This document shows, piece by piece, positions 8,042 through 15,801 of a stretch of DNA of 24,107 nucleotides. Numbering within the stretch: position 1 is the first letter of the stretch; every line of letters begins with the position of its first letter. The translations under genes and the position numbers were made by a program. The DNA is from CAZILN01 sp964540005 (lineage in GTDB: Bacteria; Bacteroidota; Bacteroidia; Bacteroidales; SM23-62): NCBI GenBank assembly GCA_964540005.1, contig CAZILN010000276.1:1-24107 (forward strand), given 5' to 3'. The notes under the pieces were generated by a model. The model ran no database searches. It saw nothing but the letters and a program-made list of their open reading frames with translations, and was not told the origin of the DNA.

Positions 8042-10468
8042 TCATTCAAAACCAAGCGTATTAGTAGGATTTCGAAGAGCTGCCCTTATAGCCTGGAATG
8101 AAATTGTAAGCAGTGCGATGAAAATAGTTAGAGTCAGTGATGCCACGAACGGCATTACCGTCAGGTCGATCCTGTAGGCAAAGTCATTCAACCAGTTTCG
8201 AGAAAAAAACCATGCCGCAGGCCAGGCGATCATTACGGAGATTCCAATTAGCAACATGATTTCCCGGAACAGGAGTCTGACAATGCCGGATGAGCTGGAT
8301 CCCAGGGCTTTTCGAATGGCGATCTCCCTGGCCCGCTTCTCAGTTGAAAATGATGTAAGTCCCAGCAGACCCAGGCAGGCAATCAGGATGGCAAAAACTG
8401 AAAAGGCCATGAATATGAACCTGGTTCTTTTCTCCTGCTGATAATGTTGTTCAAAATCATCATCAAGGAAAAAATAGCGGAGGGGTTGACCGGAAGTGAA
8501 TCGCTCCCATATTTCTTCGATGTTGCTCAGTACTTTATTGTAGTTTTGTGATTCAAGGCGGATGCTCAGGTAGGGAATCCAATTCCAGTCATCGCTCCGG
8601 ATTCTCATCATATAAGGCAGGACCTTCGTTTGAAGCGCCTGTATATGTATATCCTTCATTACTCCGATCACAGGTAACAGGATCCTGTTTCCCTGATCCG
8701 GTTTAATAAAATTGCATGTGAGGGGATCCTGGATATTGAAATCGCGTACTGCTGTTTCACTGATCACTATGCCCTCATTATCGGAGGTAAACTCATTACT
8801 GTGAAACCTGCCCCTGGTGATTTCTAAACCGTATGTCTCCGGGTAATCGAAATCTACATAATTAAGATGCAGTAAATAGATTTGGTCCTCTGGTCTGCCC
8901 ACCATCATATAACCGGTGTATTCATTAGAATGACCGGGCACCATCGTTGAGGAGGTGGAGGATTTGACACCGGGGATCTTAGCTATCTCCTGCTTAAAGG
9001 TTTCAATGCGATCCTTCCCTATCTCGTTAAACCGCTCAAGGACAACGATCTGGTCACTGTCAAATCCCAAATCCTTATGAAGCAAATAACTTAATTGTTT
9101 CGTAATTACAAGGGTACAGAGGATGATAAAAATGGAGAGTCCAAACTGTACAATGACAAGCAGGCGTCTTAGCAAACCGCTTCCGGTTCCTGACGTCAGC
9201 TTTCCGCTGAGGACCGATACGGGCTTTAGCGAGGCAAGGAAGAATGCCGGGTAACTGCCCGCCATCAGTCCGACGATCAGGGAAAACAACATTAATCCGG
9301 GAATAGTGTACCATTCCGAGAAGTAATTAATCGAAAGATTCAGTTGGGTTATCTTATTGAATTCCGGAAGAAGCAGCTCAACTGCAAACATGGCGATCAG
9401 CATACCTATGAGAACCATGAAAAATGACTCCACGAGAAACTGCCTTACCAGCAATCCCTTTCCGGAACCCGCCACCTTTCTCAACCCCACTTCCCGTGCC
9501 CGTGCGGCAGACCTGGCCGTCGAGAGGTTCATGAAATTGATGCATGCCATGGATACGATAAAAATCGCAACCAAGCTGAAGACATGGATGAATTTTTTAT
9601 CGCTGGATGGTTGCATGTCATCCTGGATATCCGGGTTAAGATGAATCTCCTTCAGGGGCTGTGCACGAAAGTTGAAGTAATTGCCGGCACGCTCCCAATC
9701 CTCAAACGAAACCGAGAGTGCCTGATGAAGCTCCGGGCCCACGTGTTCAGTTGTAATGGCATCCATTTTGGCTTCAAGTTCGTCCAATCGGGTACCCTCG
9801 CGGACCTGAAGGTAGGCATGGATGTTACAGCCGGTCCACTGTGTTTCCTCGACCCTGTGGTGGCTCTGGAAGTCCACTACAAAATCGCCATGAATATGGC
9901 TGTTTTCGGGCATGTCCTTCATAATCCCTGTAATGGTATAAACCACCGAATCCCCGAAGACTTCCAGGAATTGTCCCAGGGGATTTTCATTTCCAAAATA
10001 CCTCTTTGCGGTAGATTGGGAAATCACCATGGATCTAGGCTCTTTCAATACCTGGGATGGATCGCCATACATAAGTTGAAAAGAAAATATTTCAAAAAAA
10101 CTTGAATCGGCCCATAAAAAATTGTTTTCCAAATAGCTTTTGCCCCCGCGTCGTATCAATACGTTTTGCGAGCGATCAAGACGGGTAAAGTTGACGACCT
10201 CGGGGATCTTTTCATTGAAAACTGGAGCACTGGCAACCGCGGTGATCGGGCCTTTGAATTCAGTATCAGCCATTCTGCCTTCGGTATATATCCGGTAAAT
10301 GTTATCGGCATTTGTATGGTACCGGTCATAGCTTTTCTCGTACAATACGAAAAGAAGGATCAGAATACTTGAGGCAAGACCTATGGCCAGACCCAGGATA
10401 TTGATCATACTATATCCCTTCTGCCGCCAAATGTTGCGGAATGCAACTTTAATATAATTCCGGAACAT
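8042..10468 (-). CDS. FtsX/MacB-like ABC transporter permease 2
   Basis: The 808-residue product begins MFRNYIKVAFRNIWRQKGYS followed by the span INILGLAIGLASSILILLFV, the classic start of this Bacteroidota permease family. A MacB-type periplasmic core covers about 45-285. Further spans occur near 295-315 and 345-368, two more precede a second periplasmic domain, and three close the protein (about 684-795). Coupling motifs REVGLRKVAGS (326-336) and REIAIRKALGS are both clear. It is related to permease 1 in design but diverged in sequence and on the opposite strand. No ABC ATPase lies nearby. It ends 23 bases from cupin copy C, tail to tail, and its 5' side is bounded by copy D. Confidence 0.92.
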   Translation of the reverse strand: MFRNYIKVAFRNIWRQKGYSMINILGLAIGLASSILILLFVLYEKSYDRYHTNADNIYRIYTEGRMADTEFKGPITAVASAPVFNEKIPEVVNFTRLDRSQNVLIRRGGKSYLENNFLWADSSFFEIFSFQLMYGDPSQVLKEPRSMVISQSTAKRYFGNENPLGQFLEVFGDSVVYTITGIMKDMPENSHIHGDFVVDFQSHHRVEETQWTGCNIHAYLQVREGTRLDELEAKMDAITTEHVGPELHQALSVSFEDWERAGNYFNFRAQPLKEIHLNPDIQDDMQPSSDKKFIHVFSLVAIFIVSMACINFMNLSTARSAARAREVGLRKVAGSGKGLLVRQFLVESFFMVLIGMLIAMFAVELLLPEFNKITQLNLSINYFSEWYTIPGLMLFSLIVGLMAGSYPAFFLASLKPVSVLSGKLTSGTGSGLLRRLLVIVQFGLSIFIILCTLVITKQLSYLLHKDLGFDSDQIVVLERFNEIGKDRIETFKQEIAKIPGVKSSTSSTMVPGHSNEYTGYMMVGRPEDQIYLLHLNYVDFDYPETYGLEITRGRFHSNEFTSDNEGIVISETAVRDFNIQDPLTCNFIKPDQGNRILLPVIGVMKDIHIQALQTKVLPYMMRIRSDDWNWIPYLSIRLESQNYNKVLSNIEEIWERFTSGQPLRYFFLDDDFEQHYQQEKRTRFIFMAFSVFAILIACLGLLGLTSFSTEKRAREIAIRKALGSSSSGIVRLLFREIMLLIGISVMIAWPAAWFFSRNWLNDFAYRIDLTVMPFVASLTLTIFIALLTISFQAIRAALRNPTNTLGFE

Positions 10469-10637
10469 TGTTCTGTTAGACTAAGTGAGAATACATTAAT
10501 AAGACGATTGAACTTATCAGATATTACACGTAGAAAATCCTACTAGTTCTGCAGCCTTATTCATCTACAAATTCAGCCCCCCGACAAAAGAATACCCTCA
10601 GATCATTAGCCTACCGGAATCAGGAATTATAGTGCAC

Positions 10638-10808
10638 ATGAACTACATCATTGAAGGCCAGGGTGCCCTGGTAAATGAAAATGGTGAAGAAACCCCTCTC
10701 AAAGCAGGCGACTTTGCACTGGTCAATCCCGATGAAAAGCACCAGTACCGCAACAAGGGGGATAAACCCTTCAAGATGATCTGCGGGGTGCCGAAGGAGT
10801 TTGAGTGA
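10638..10808 (+). pseudogene. Cupin 3' fragment, copy D (frame open)
   Basis: The 171-base copy translates without interruption from the conserved Met to TGA. It retains the second cupin motif (PDEKHQYRN) but none of the first-motif ligands. Compared with copy A most differences are in third codon positions, and the two amino acid changes in the middle are Y to N and I to K. That pattern means it descends from a functional, separately evolving cupin rather than from a recent copy of A. It shares TATAGTGCAC immediately upstream with copy C. Its stop lies 39 bases from the stop of the opposing ATPase 2 gene. Confidence 0.9.
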
Positions 10809-10847
10809 AGAATGACAGATCAGCTAACTGAGCTCATGATAATGGCT

Positions 10848-12005
10848 CTAAAGAATAATAGGGCCACGGAGAGGATTATAAATTGAGTAATCCTTCAATG
10901 CAATACGTCCTTTTTCTTCAATCCCACAAGCGACTATTGAGATGACATCATTTTTGAACAGTGGAGCAACCTTTTTGAAATTTAATTTTGCAGGATTGGG
11001 TCGTTCGCTATGTTTTGCTTCCACCAGGAAGACTTCTCCCTTCTTCTCAATAATGAAGTCAATTTCGACTCCATTGGTATCCCTGAAGTAGAAAATATCT
11101 TTTCCTGCAACAAATCCTTCTTTCAAATAATCTGATAAAACGAAGTTCTCCCAGATGTTCCCCAGGTGAATTGATTTCTCCAGCACTCCAGGCGAATCAA
11201 TATTAAGCAAAGCACATACCAATCCATTGTCACAGAAGTAGAGTTTAGGAGCCTTAATTAATCGTTTTCCCAGATTATTGTAATAAGGAGGTAACAAAAT
11301 GACCAATCCTGACACCTCCAGAGCATTCACCCATGCTTTTATTGTATTGACCGCTACACCAATCTCTTTTGATATCTCTGAATAGTTCAGCAATTGTCCA
11401 ACTCTTATGGCCAGCAAGGATAGAAAGCGCCTGAAATCTCTCAGGTTGGTAACATTGAGAATTTGCTTCAGGTCTCTTTCAAGATATGTCTGTATATAAT
11501 CTTCAAAGAATTCTTTCGCATCCAGATTCTCGGCCCAGAGTTTCGGGAATCCTCCTTTCCACAATAAGTCCTTTTTGTTCTTCATTATGCTTGTTCTGTT
11601 TAGTTCTCTTGCGCTTAGAGTGCCAAGGTTCAAAATTCTTACTCTTCCGGCAAGGGACTCGCTGACATGATGCATTAATAAGAACTGCTGGCTTCCAGTT
11701 AAAATCCATTTCCCTTTGTTATTTCGGTTTTCATCGACCGCTATTTTTAAATCACGAAAAAGGGATGGCGCATATTGGATCTCATCAATAATCACCTGTT
11801 TTTTGAATCGATTTAGAAACGAAGTTGGATTTTCTTCTGCTTCCTCTGCAAGGAGAATCCTGTCCAGCGTAACATATTCAGCATCTGAAAAGAGCCGTTG
11901 TAACAATGAGCTTTTCCCTGCTTGTCTGACTCCCGTCAGTAATACCACAGGTCTCGTTTTAACTGCTTCTTTTATTTTGTCTGAATAATCGCGCTCTATC
12001 CACAT
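10848..12005 (-). CDS. DUF4143-type AAA ATPase with PD-(D/E)XK C-terminus (ATPase 2)
   Basis: The 385-residue product has Walker A GVRQAGKS (25-32), Walker B VIIDEIQ (71-77), sensor-like LTGSQQFLL (102-110), and a winged-helix-like segment near 205-235. The C-terminal nuclease fold shows VEIDFIIE (313-320) and VEAK (328-331), so the PD-(D/E)XK catalytic set looks complete, unlike ATPase 1. It belongs to the same broad family as ATPase 1 but to a different branch. The function is unknown. It has its own promoter with symmetrical candidate operators, suggesting controlled expression, and is bounded by cupin copies D and E. Confidence 0.92.
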   Translation of the reverse strand: MWIERDYSDKIKEAVKTRPVVLLTGVRQAGKSSLLQRLFSDAEYVTLDRILLAEEAEENPTSFLNRFKKQVIIDEIQYAPSLFRDLKIAVDENRNNKGKWILTGSQQFLLMHHVSESLAGRVRILNLGTLSARELNRTSIMKNKKDLLWKGGFPKLWAENLDAKEFFEDYIQTYLERDLKQILNVTNLRDFRRFLSLLAIRVGQLLNYSEISKEIGVAVNTIKAWVNALEVSGLVILLPPYYNNLGKRLIKAPKLYFCDNGLVCALLNIDSPGVLEKSIHLGNIWENFVLSDYLKEGFVAGKDIFYFRDTNGVEIDFIIEKKGEVFLVEAKHSERPNPAKLNFKKVAPLFKNDVISIVACGIEEKGRIALKDYSIYNPLRGPIIL

Positions 12006-12032
12006 CGATGTTCAGATTTAATTCTATTTGAA

Positions 12033-12064
12033 CAAATATAATCTATTTGCAATAGAATTGCAAA
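12033..12064 (-). promoter_or_regulatory. Bacteroidota-type promoter of ATPase 2
   Basis: On the minus strand TTTG (12061-12064) and TATATTTG (12033-12040) are separated by exactly 20 bases, the same geometry as at ATPase 1. The start codon lies 27 bases downstream of the -7 box, giving a short leader. Confidence 0.72.
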
Positions 12065-12089
12065 ATAACATAATATGGATTGCAAAATA
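12046..12089. promoter_or_regulatory. Candidate operator sites at the ATPase 2 promoter
   Basis: A perfect inverted repeat, TTTGCAAT-AGA-ATTGCAAA (12046-12064), fills the promoter spacer and overlaps the -33 box. Its right arm extends to ATTGCAAAATA (12057-12067), which is repeated at 12079-12089, 22 bases away or about two helical turns. This arrangement suits a dimeric repressor with an auxiliary half-site. The regulator is unknown. Confidence 0.55.
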
Positions 12090-12120
12090 TACTAACTTCT
12101 ATAAATGAAATAAAGTGCCA

Positions 12121-12189
12121 ATGAATTATATTATTGAGGGTGACAAGCCATTTAAAATGATCTGCGGGGTGCCAAAGGAGTTTGAATGA
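12121..12189 (+). pseudogene. Cupin 3' fragment, copy E (internal deletion)
   Basis: Only the first seven codons and the last sixteen of the repeat unit remain: 102 bases (34 codons) are missing from the middle. The deletion keeps the frame, so a 22-residue peptide could still be read, ending MICGVPKEFE like every other copy. It is the shortest copy and the one farthest from the intact cupin. Confidence 0.88.
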
Positions 12190-12387
12190 TTATTACTCTG
12201 AATCAGAAGATGCAATTTAGTTCTTCAGATTTCATGCTATCCTTCATATCGTCCCTTCAGCGATCACCATGTTCCCATTCCTGAACAATGCGGCAGTCTT
12301 GTTCAGTTCTTAGGTAAAAGCCAGAACAAAACTGATTTTGTAAGGATATTGGGACTTTTTTATTAAATTGAGGCTAAAAATCAGGAC

Positions 12388-13287
12388 ATGAGAAACATAA
12401 GTATAATATTTCTTACTCTGGCAATGCTTGGTTGCAGTGGTCGAACCAAAGAACATAATTCGCAAAAATTGAATACCGCACAGGATCCAGCCACACCAGC
12501 CTGGTCTCTGAAAGAACAATGGAAAAGTGATACCCTGATGCGAACCTGCGAATCAGTTCTATACGATGAAGAGAGCAATCAACTTTATGTTTCATGTATA
12601 AACGGGTCTCCATGGGAAAAGGATGGCAAGGGTTTCATTGCTCTGCTGAACATGGACGGCAGTATTAAATCTGAGCACTGGGTTTCCGGACTGGATGCCC
12701 CTAAAGGAATGGGGCTCCATGATGGTCAGCTATATGTGGCAGACATTGACCAGATCGTGGTGATTGATATTGTACAAGCAGAAATCAAAAAGAAGATCAT
12801 GGTTCCGGATGCAGCCCAGCTCAATGATATAGACATCGACGGGAACGGGAAAGTCTTCTTTACCGATTCAGAAACTGGTTGGATCTGGACGATGGAGAAC
12901 GGCAAACCTGAACAGTGGATCGAGGGGAACTTCGAACGCCCAAACGGCCTGTATGTTGAAAAAGACAGAGTATTACTCGCTTCATCAGGAAGCCAGGACC
13001 TGACAATCATCAGCCTGAGGGATGGATCTCAGACAATCGCGGCCACGGAGATCGGTCGTGGTGATGGTGTTGAATTTACAGGGAAAGAAGGACATTATCT
13101 GGTAACAAGTTGGGATGGGGAGATCTTTTTAGTGTTGCCTGGACTCAGTAAGTTATCCCTCCTGGCAACTTCCGACCAGGGTATCAACACCGCTGATATA
13201 GGGTTTAATTTGGCCGACCAAACAGTTTATGTCCCCACCTTCTTTGATAACCGGGTAGTGGCCTACAAACTAATTGAATCAGAATAG
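12388..13287 (+). CDS. SMP-30/gluconolactonase-like beta-propeller lipoprotein
   Basis: The 299-residue product has a lipoprotein signal, MRNISIIFLTLAMLGC, with the lipidated cysteine at 16. The rest is a repeated beta-strand pattern with LNDIDIDGNGKVFFTDSETGWIW and ERPNGLYVEKDRVLLASSG, typical of the six-bladed SMP-30/gluconolactonase/strictosidine synthase-like propellers. Family members hydrolyse sugar lactones or simply bind ligands; the metal ligands cannot be assigned securely here. It would be anchored on the periplasmic side or the cell surface. It lies 198 bases beyond cupin copy E, and its 3' end overlaps by 25 bases the opposing decayed ATPase 3. Confidence 0.82.
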   Translation: MRNISIIFLTLAMLGCSGRTKEHNSQKLNTAQDPATPAWSLKEQWKSDTLMRTCESVLYDEESNQLYVSCINGSPWEKDGKGFIALLNMDGSIKSEHWVSGLDAPKGMGLHDGQLYVADIDQIVVIDIVQAEIKKKIMVPDAAQLNDIDIDGNGKVFFTDSETGWIWTMENGKPEQWIEGNFERPNGLYVEKDRVLLASSGSQDLTIISLRDGSQTIAATEIGRGDGVEFTGKEGHYLVTSWDGEIFLVLPGLSKLSLLATSDQGINTADIGFNLADQTVYVPTFFDNRVVAYKLIESE

Positions 13288-14147
13288 TAAACATCTATCA
13301 AGATTTCCTGAAATGGACAATTTGCCATAGTGGCAAAGAATCTTCCCTGAAAGCAGGCAAATTCGCCCTGATAGAATCGAACGGTGTATGGATGCATGCT
13401 TCTGTGAACGAATTGATGCAAAGATTTTAGTGAGCCTTGTTTTCCTGATTTGACCTCAATGGGAATGACATATTTTCCATGCTGGCAGACCATATTCACT
13501 TCCGCACTGCTGTCTTTCTCTTCCCATACCCAAAAATGGGGTTTATACGATGAATCGTCATGCAGGGAGATCAATTCCCGGGCCACTAAATGCTGAATTA
13601 TTTTTCCCCGATAGAAATCATTCAGATCTCTGATGCCAATCATTTCGCCCTGCAATAATAGTTAGTTGTTTACTGATCCAGTATCAAGAAACTGTAACCG
13701 TGGTCGCTTCTTTAAGTTGGCAATAACAGGAGGTCCCGTATTGGTAACAGGATATATCAATTGGATGATCCCGGAAAGATCAAGTGCCCTGAAAGCTTCT
13801 CCAACATCACGGGAACGATAGACAGAATTACCAAAACCTTCAAATTTGATCCTGTCTGATTCTTTCGGAGCAGACTCGATTATTTGTCGTATAACTTTTC
13901 TTTCTGTCTGATTACGGGCATACTTTTCAACGTCATCCTTATATGATTGCTATAAGCGTTTGTAAATATTTGTTAACGCGGCAATATTGTCTTCTTCTCC
14001 ATATGTGCGAATTACTTCTGGCATTTCACCTATTATGGCATATTCATGGAATAGATCCAGCAGAATTTGATGTGCATATTGCGGAGCAGGAATTTCAGAT
14101 AAGGCTTTACGGGCGCTGGGATTCCTTACATCCAGAAACTCAGGAAA
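13263..14147 (-). pseudogene. Decayed DUF4143-type ATPase (ATPase 3), N-terminus missing, two in-frame stops
   Basis: One minus-strand frame can be followed for 295 codons across two stop codons, TAG at 13950-13952 and TAA at 13662-13664. It starts with FPEFLDVRNP and continues with LLDLFHEYAIIGEMPEVI, then YKDDVEKYARNQTERKV, FEGFGNSVYRSRDVGEAF, RPRLQFLDTG, and finally VIPIEVKSGKQGSLKSLHQF. This is the order of elements in the DUF4143 ATPase family, including the C-terminal nuclease-like domain. The whole Walker A/B part is missing, cut off at the 3' end of the adjacent carboxylesterase gene. The last residues after RFYQGEF no longer match the family pattern and run into the propeller gene. 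The two stops and both truncations make this a dead gene. Confidence 0.85.
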
Positions 14148-15801
14148 ACTGGTTATTTGTCCTGTAGACCTGCTCCCACATTTCGCGCTCTGACCTGAAC
14201 CTGTCATAAATAACCTCGCACCGGGTGTCAATCCTCATTGTCGGCCTTGTTTTCATGTTATAGGCAGGCCAGTCCGGTTGCCCTTTAGCAGCAGGTTTTC
14301 CTGTACGGGCAAAGGTTGTCCATAGTTCAGTCATGTTCCCGGATGCATCAAAACGATCCGGCTTTGTTCCTGCCATTCCCGATTCAAGGTTGTAAAATTT
14401 AAAAGGAATATCCAGCGCGTGCATGGCACCGAATTCAAAATCGGTTCCCGGAATTTTATTGTTCGATTTGTACCCGAAATTGTAAAGGTAGGCCGGTGCG
14501 CCGTCCTGGACCGCTTTTCTTTCAGCAATTCTTATCGAGCCCAGTCCCATCATCGTGATGGAACGGATGGCTATGTAGATTTCACCGGGAGTGATTCCCG
14601 GATTGGCCTCATGGTAAGTTTTCAGGATGAGCTCAGCATGCTGGCCAAAATCTCTTTCAAGCCGGTTTTTCAGTTCATTTTCAGAAATGGTAAATACATC
14701 TTTATCCGCACCATACATTGCAAAGAAAATATATTCATCTTCGTTCCACCCCACCAGCAGCGATTTGTTTTTGGAGAGTTCTGGAGCAGCCGGTTCAAAG
14801 GGATGATGTGGCATTACCACTCCATCTGCCACTGCCCCGAAACTGCCGGTTCCCGAATTCCCGATTCCTTTGAACCCACCGGATAGTCCACCCCCCGGAT
14901 TTCCCGGCAGATTACCCTGTGATTCCAGCAGTTTTTCAGCCGGGATCTCCAGGAGCTTTTTCCAGTTACCGGCTGAAATATTCAGGTATTCCAGCAGGGA
15001 GCGAGTGGTCTGAGCCGCATCTTCGGGGTTGATCAGTTCCACCCCCGGCCCGCTCTCTATGGATGCCTTGTTGAAATACTGAGCTGCTTCGGGCATGGCA
15101 TACAGGCAGGATGTTTTCATCCCGCCGCCCGATTCGCCGAAGATCATCACATTTTCAGGATCGCCGCCAAATTGTTCAATATTTTCGTTCACCCATTTCA
15201 GGGCAATGGCAATATCCTGAACACCACGGTTGCCTGAGCCTTTGTACTGGTCACCTGCTATTTCATCCAGATAAAGAAACCCGAGTAATCCCAGCCTGTG
15301 GTTGGTTGCCACTACCACCACATCGTACATGCGGGCAAGGTTCGATCCGTCCTGTGTAACGCTTCCCCCGGAACCTGTCCTGAAACCACCTCCGTGATTG
15401 TATACCATCACCGGTCTTTTTTTACCGTCGGTGCCGGGTGTCCAGATGTTCAGCACCAGGCAGTCCTCCGCCGGGTCGGGTTCATCGATTCCATAGGTTT
15501 GATCCGGGGGTTGAACCGACGGGTTCCCCAGTTGCAGTGCATCCCGGACCCCTGACCAGGGTTTTACCGGTCCTGCTTTCAGAAATCTATTTCCGCCCGA
15601 GGCATCACCGGCATAAGGAACACCCTTGAAAATAGTCACCCCTTCCTCCCTGTATCCCCTGAGCTTACCATTTGGCGTATCAACTACCCGGTAATCCACA
15701 GAGGAATCTGTCCATGACCCTGCAACACGGGGCAGCAAAATTACCGGCGCGGTTGCCAGGGCAGTCCTGCCGATAAACTTCCTTCTCGAAAGGGGCCTCA
15801 T
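14140..15801 (-). CDS. Type-B carboxylesterase, Tat-exported
   Basis: The 553-residue product starts MRPLSRRKFIGRTALA, a twin-arginine signal. The carboxylesterase/lipase family features are clear: EDCLVLNIW (112-120), oxyanion loop HGGGF (136-140), nucleophile S224 in GESGGG (the family usually has GESAGG), an acidic candidate in WNEDE (352-356), and the catalytic histidine candidate H461 in GAMHALDIPF. Length is normal. It should hydrolyse carboxylic esters in the periplasm, perhaps acyl or feruloyl decorations of glycans. The start codon directly abuts the stop codon of the CE1-like esterase upstream, so it is the last gene of a three-gene operon. Confidence 0.92.
   Translation of the reverse strand: MRPLSRRKFIGRTALATAPVILLPRVAGSWTDSSVDYRVVDTPNGKLRGYREEGVTIFKGVPYAGDASGGNRFLKAGPVKPWSGVRDALQLGNPSVQPPDQTYGIDEPDPAEDCLVLNIWTPGTDGKKRPVMVYNHGGGFRTGSGGSVTQDGSNLARMYDVVVVATNHRLGLLGFLYLDEIAGDQYKGSGNRGVQDIAIALKWVNENIEQFGGDPENVMIFGESGGGMKTSCLYAMPEAAQYFNKASIESGPGVELINPEDAAQTTRSLLEYLNISAGNWKKLLEIPAEKLLESQGNLPGNPGGGLSGGFKGIGNSGTGSFGAVADGVVMPHHPFEPAAPELSKNKSLLVGWNEDEYIFFAMYGADKDVFTISENELKNRLERDFGQHAELILKTYHEANPGITPGEIYIAIRSITMMGLGSIRIAERKAVQDGAPAYLYNFGYKSNNKIPGTDFEFGAMHALDIPFKFYNLESGMAGTKPDRFDASGNMTELWTTFARTGKPAAKGQPDWPAYNMKTRPTMRIDTRCEVIYDRFRSEREMWEQVYRTNNQFS

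Noticed and set aside
10521..10808. The open frame upstream of copy D as part of a longer gene
   Set aside because: The frame continues upstream without a start codon and the added sequence has no similarity to the cupin N-terminus; it looks like chance.
3930..12005. Permease plus ATPase pairs as complete ABC transporters
   Set aside because: The ATPases lack the ABC signature (LSGGQ) and carry nuclease-like C-termini, so they belong to a different family and cannot be assumed to power the permeases.
3672..12189. The repeated cupin ends as a CRISPR array or integron attC array
   Set aside because: Spacing is 1.3-2.6 kb with genes between, the unit is coding sequence, there is no short palindromic repeat typical of CRISPR, no attC-like fold was seen, and no integrase or cas gene is present.
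12190..12387. Possible gene remnant upstream of the beta-propeller lipoprotein
   Set aside because: All six frames are broken by stops and no segment resembles a known protein; treated as plain intergenic sequence.
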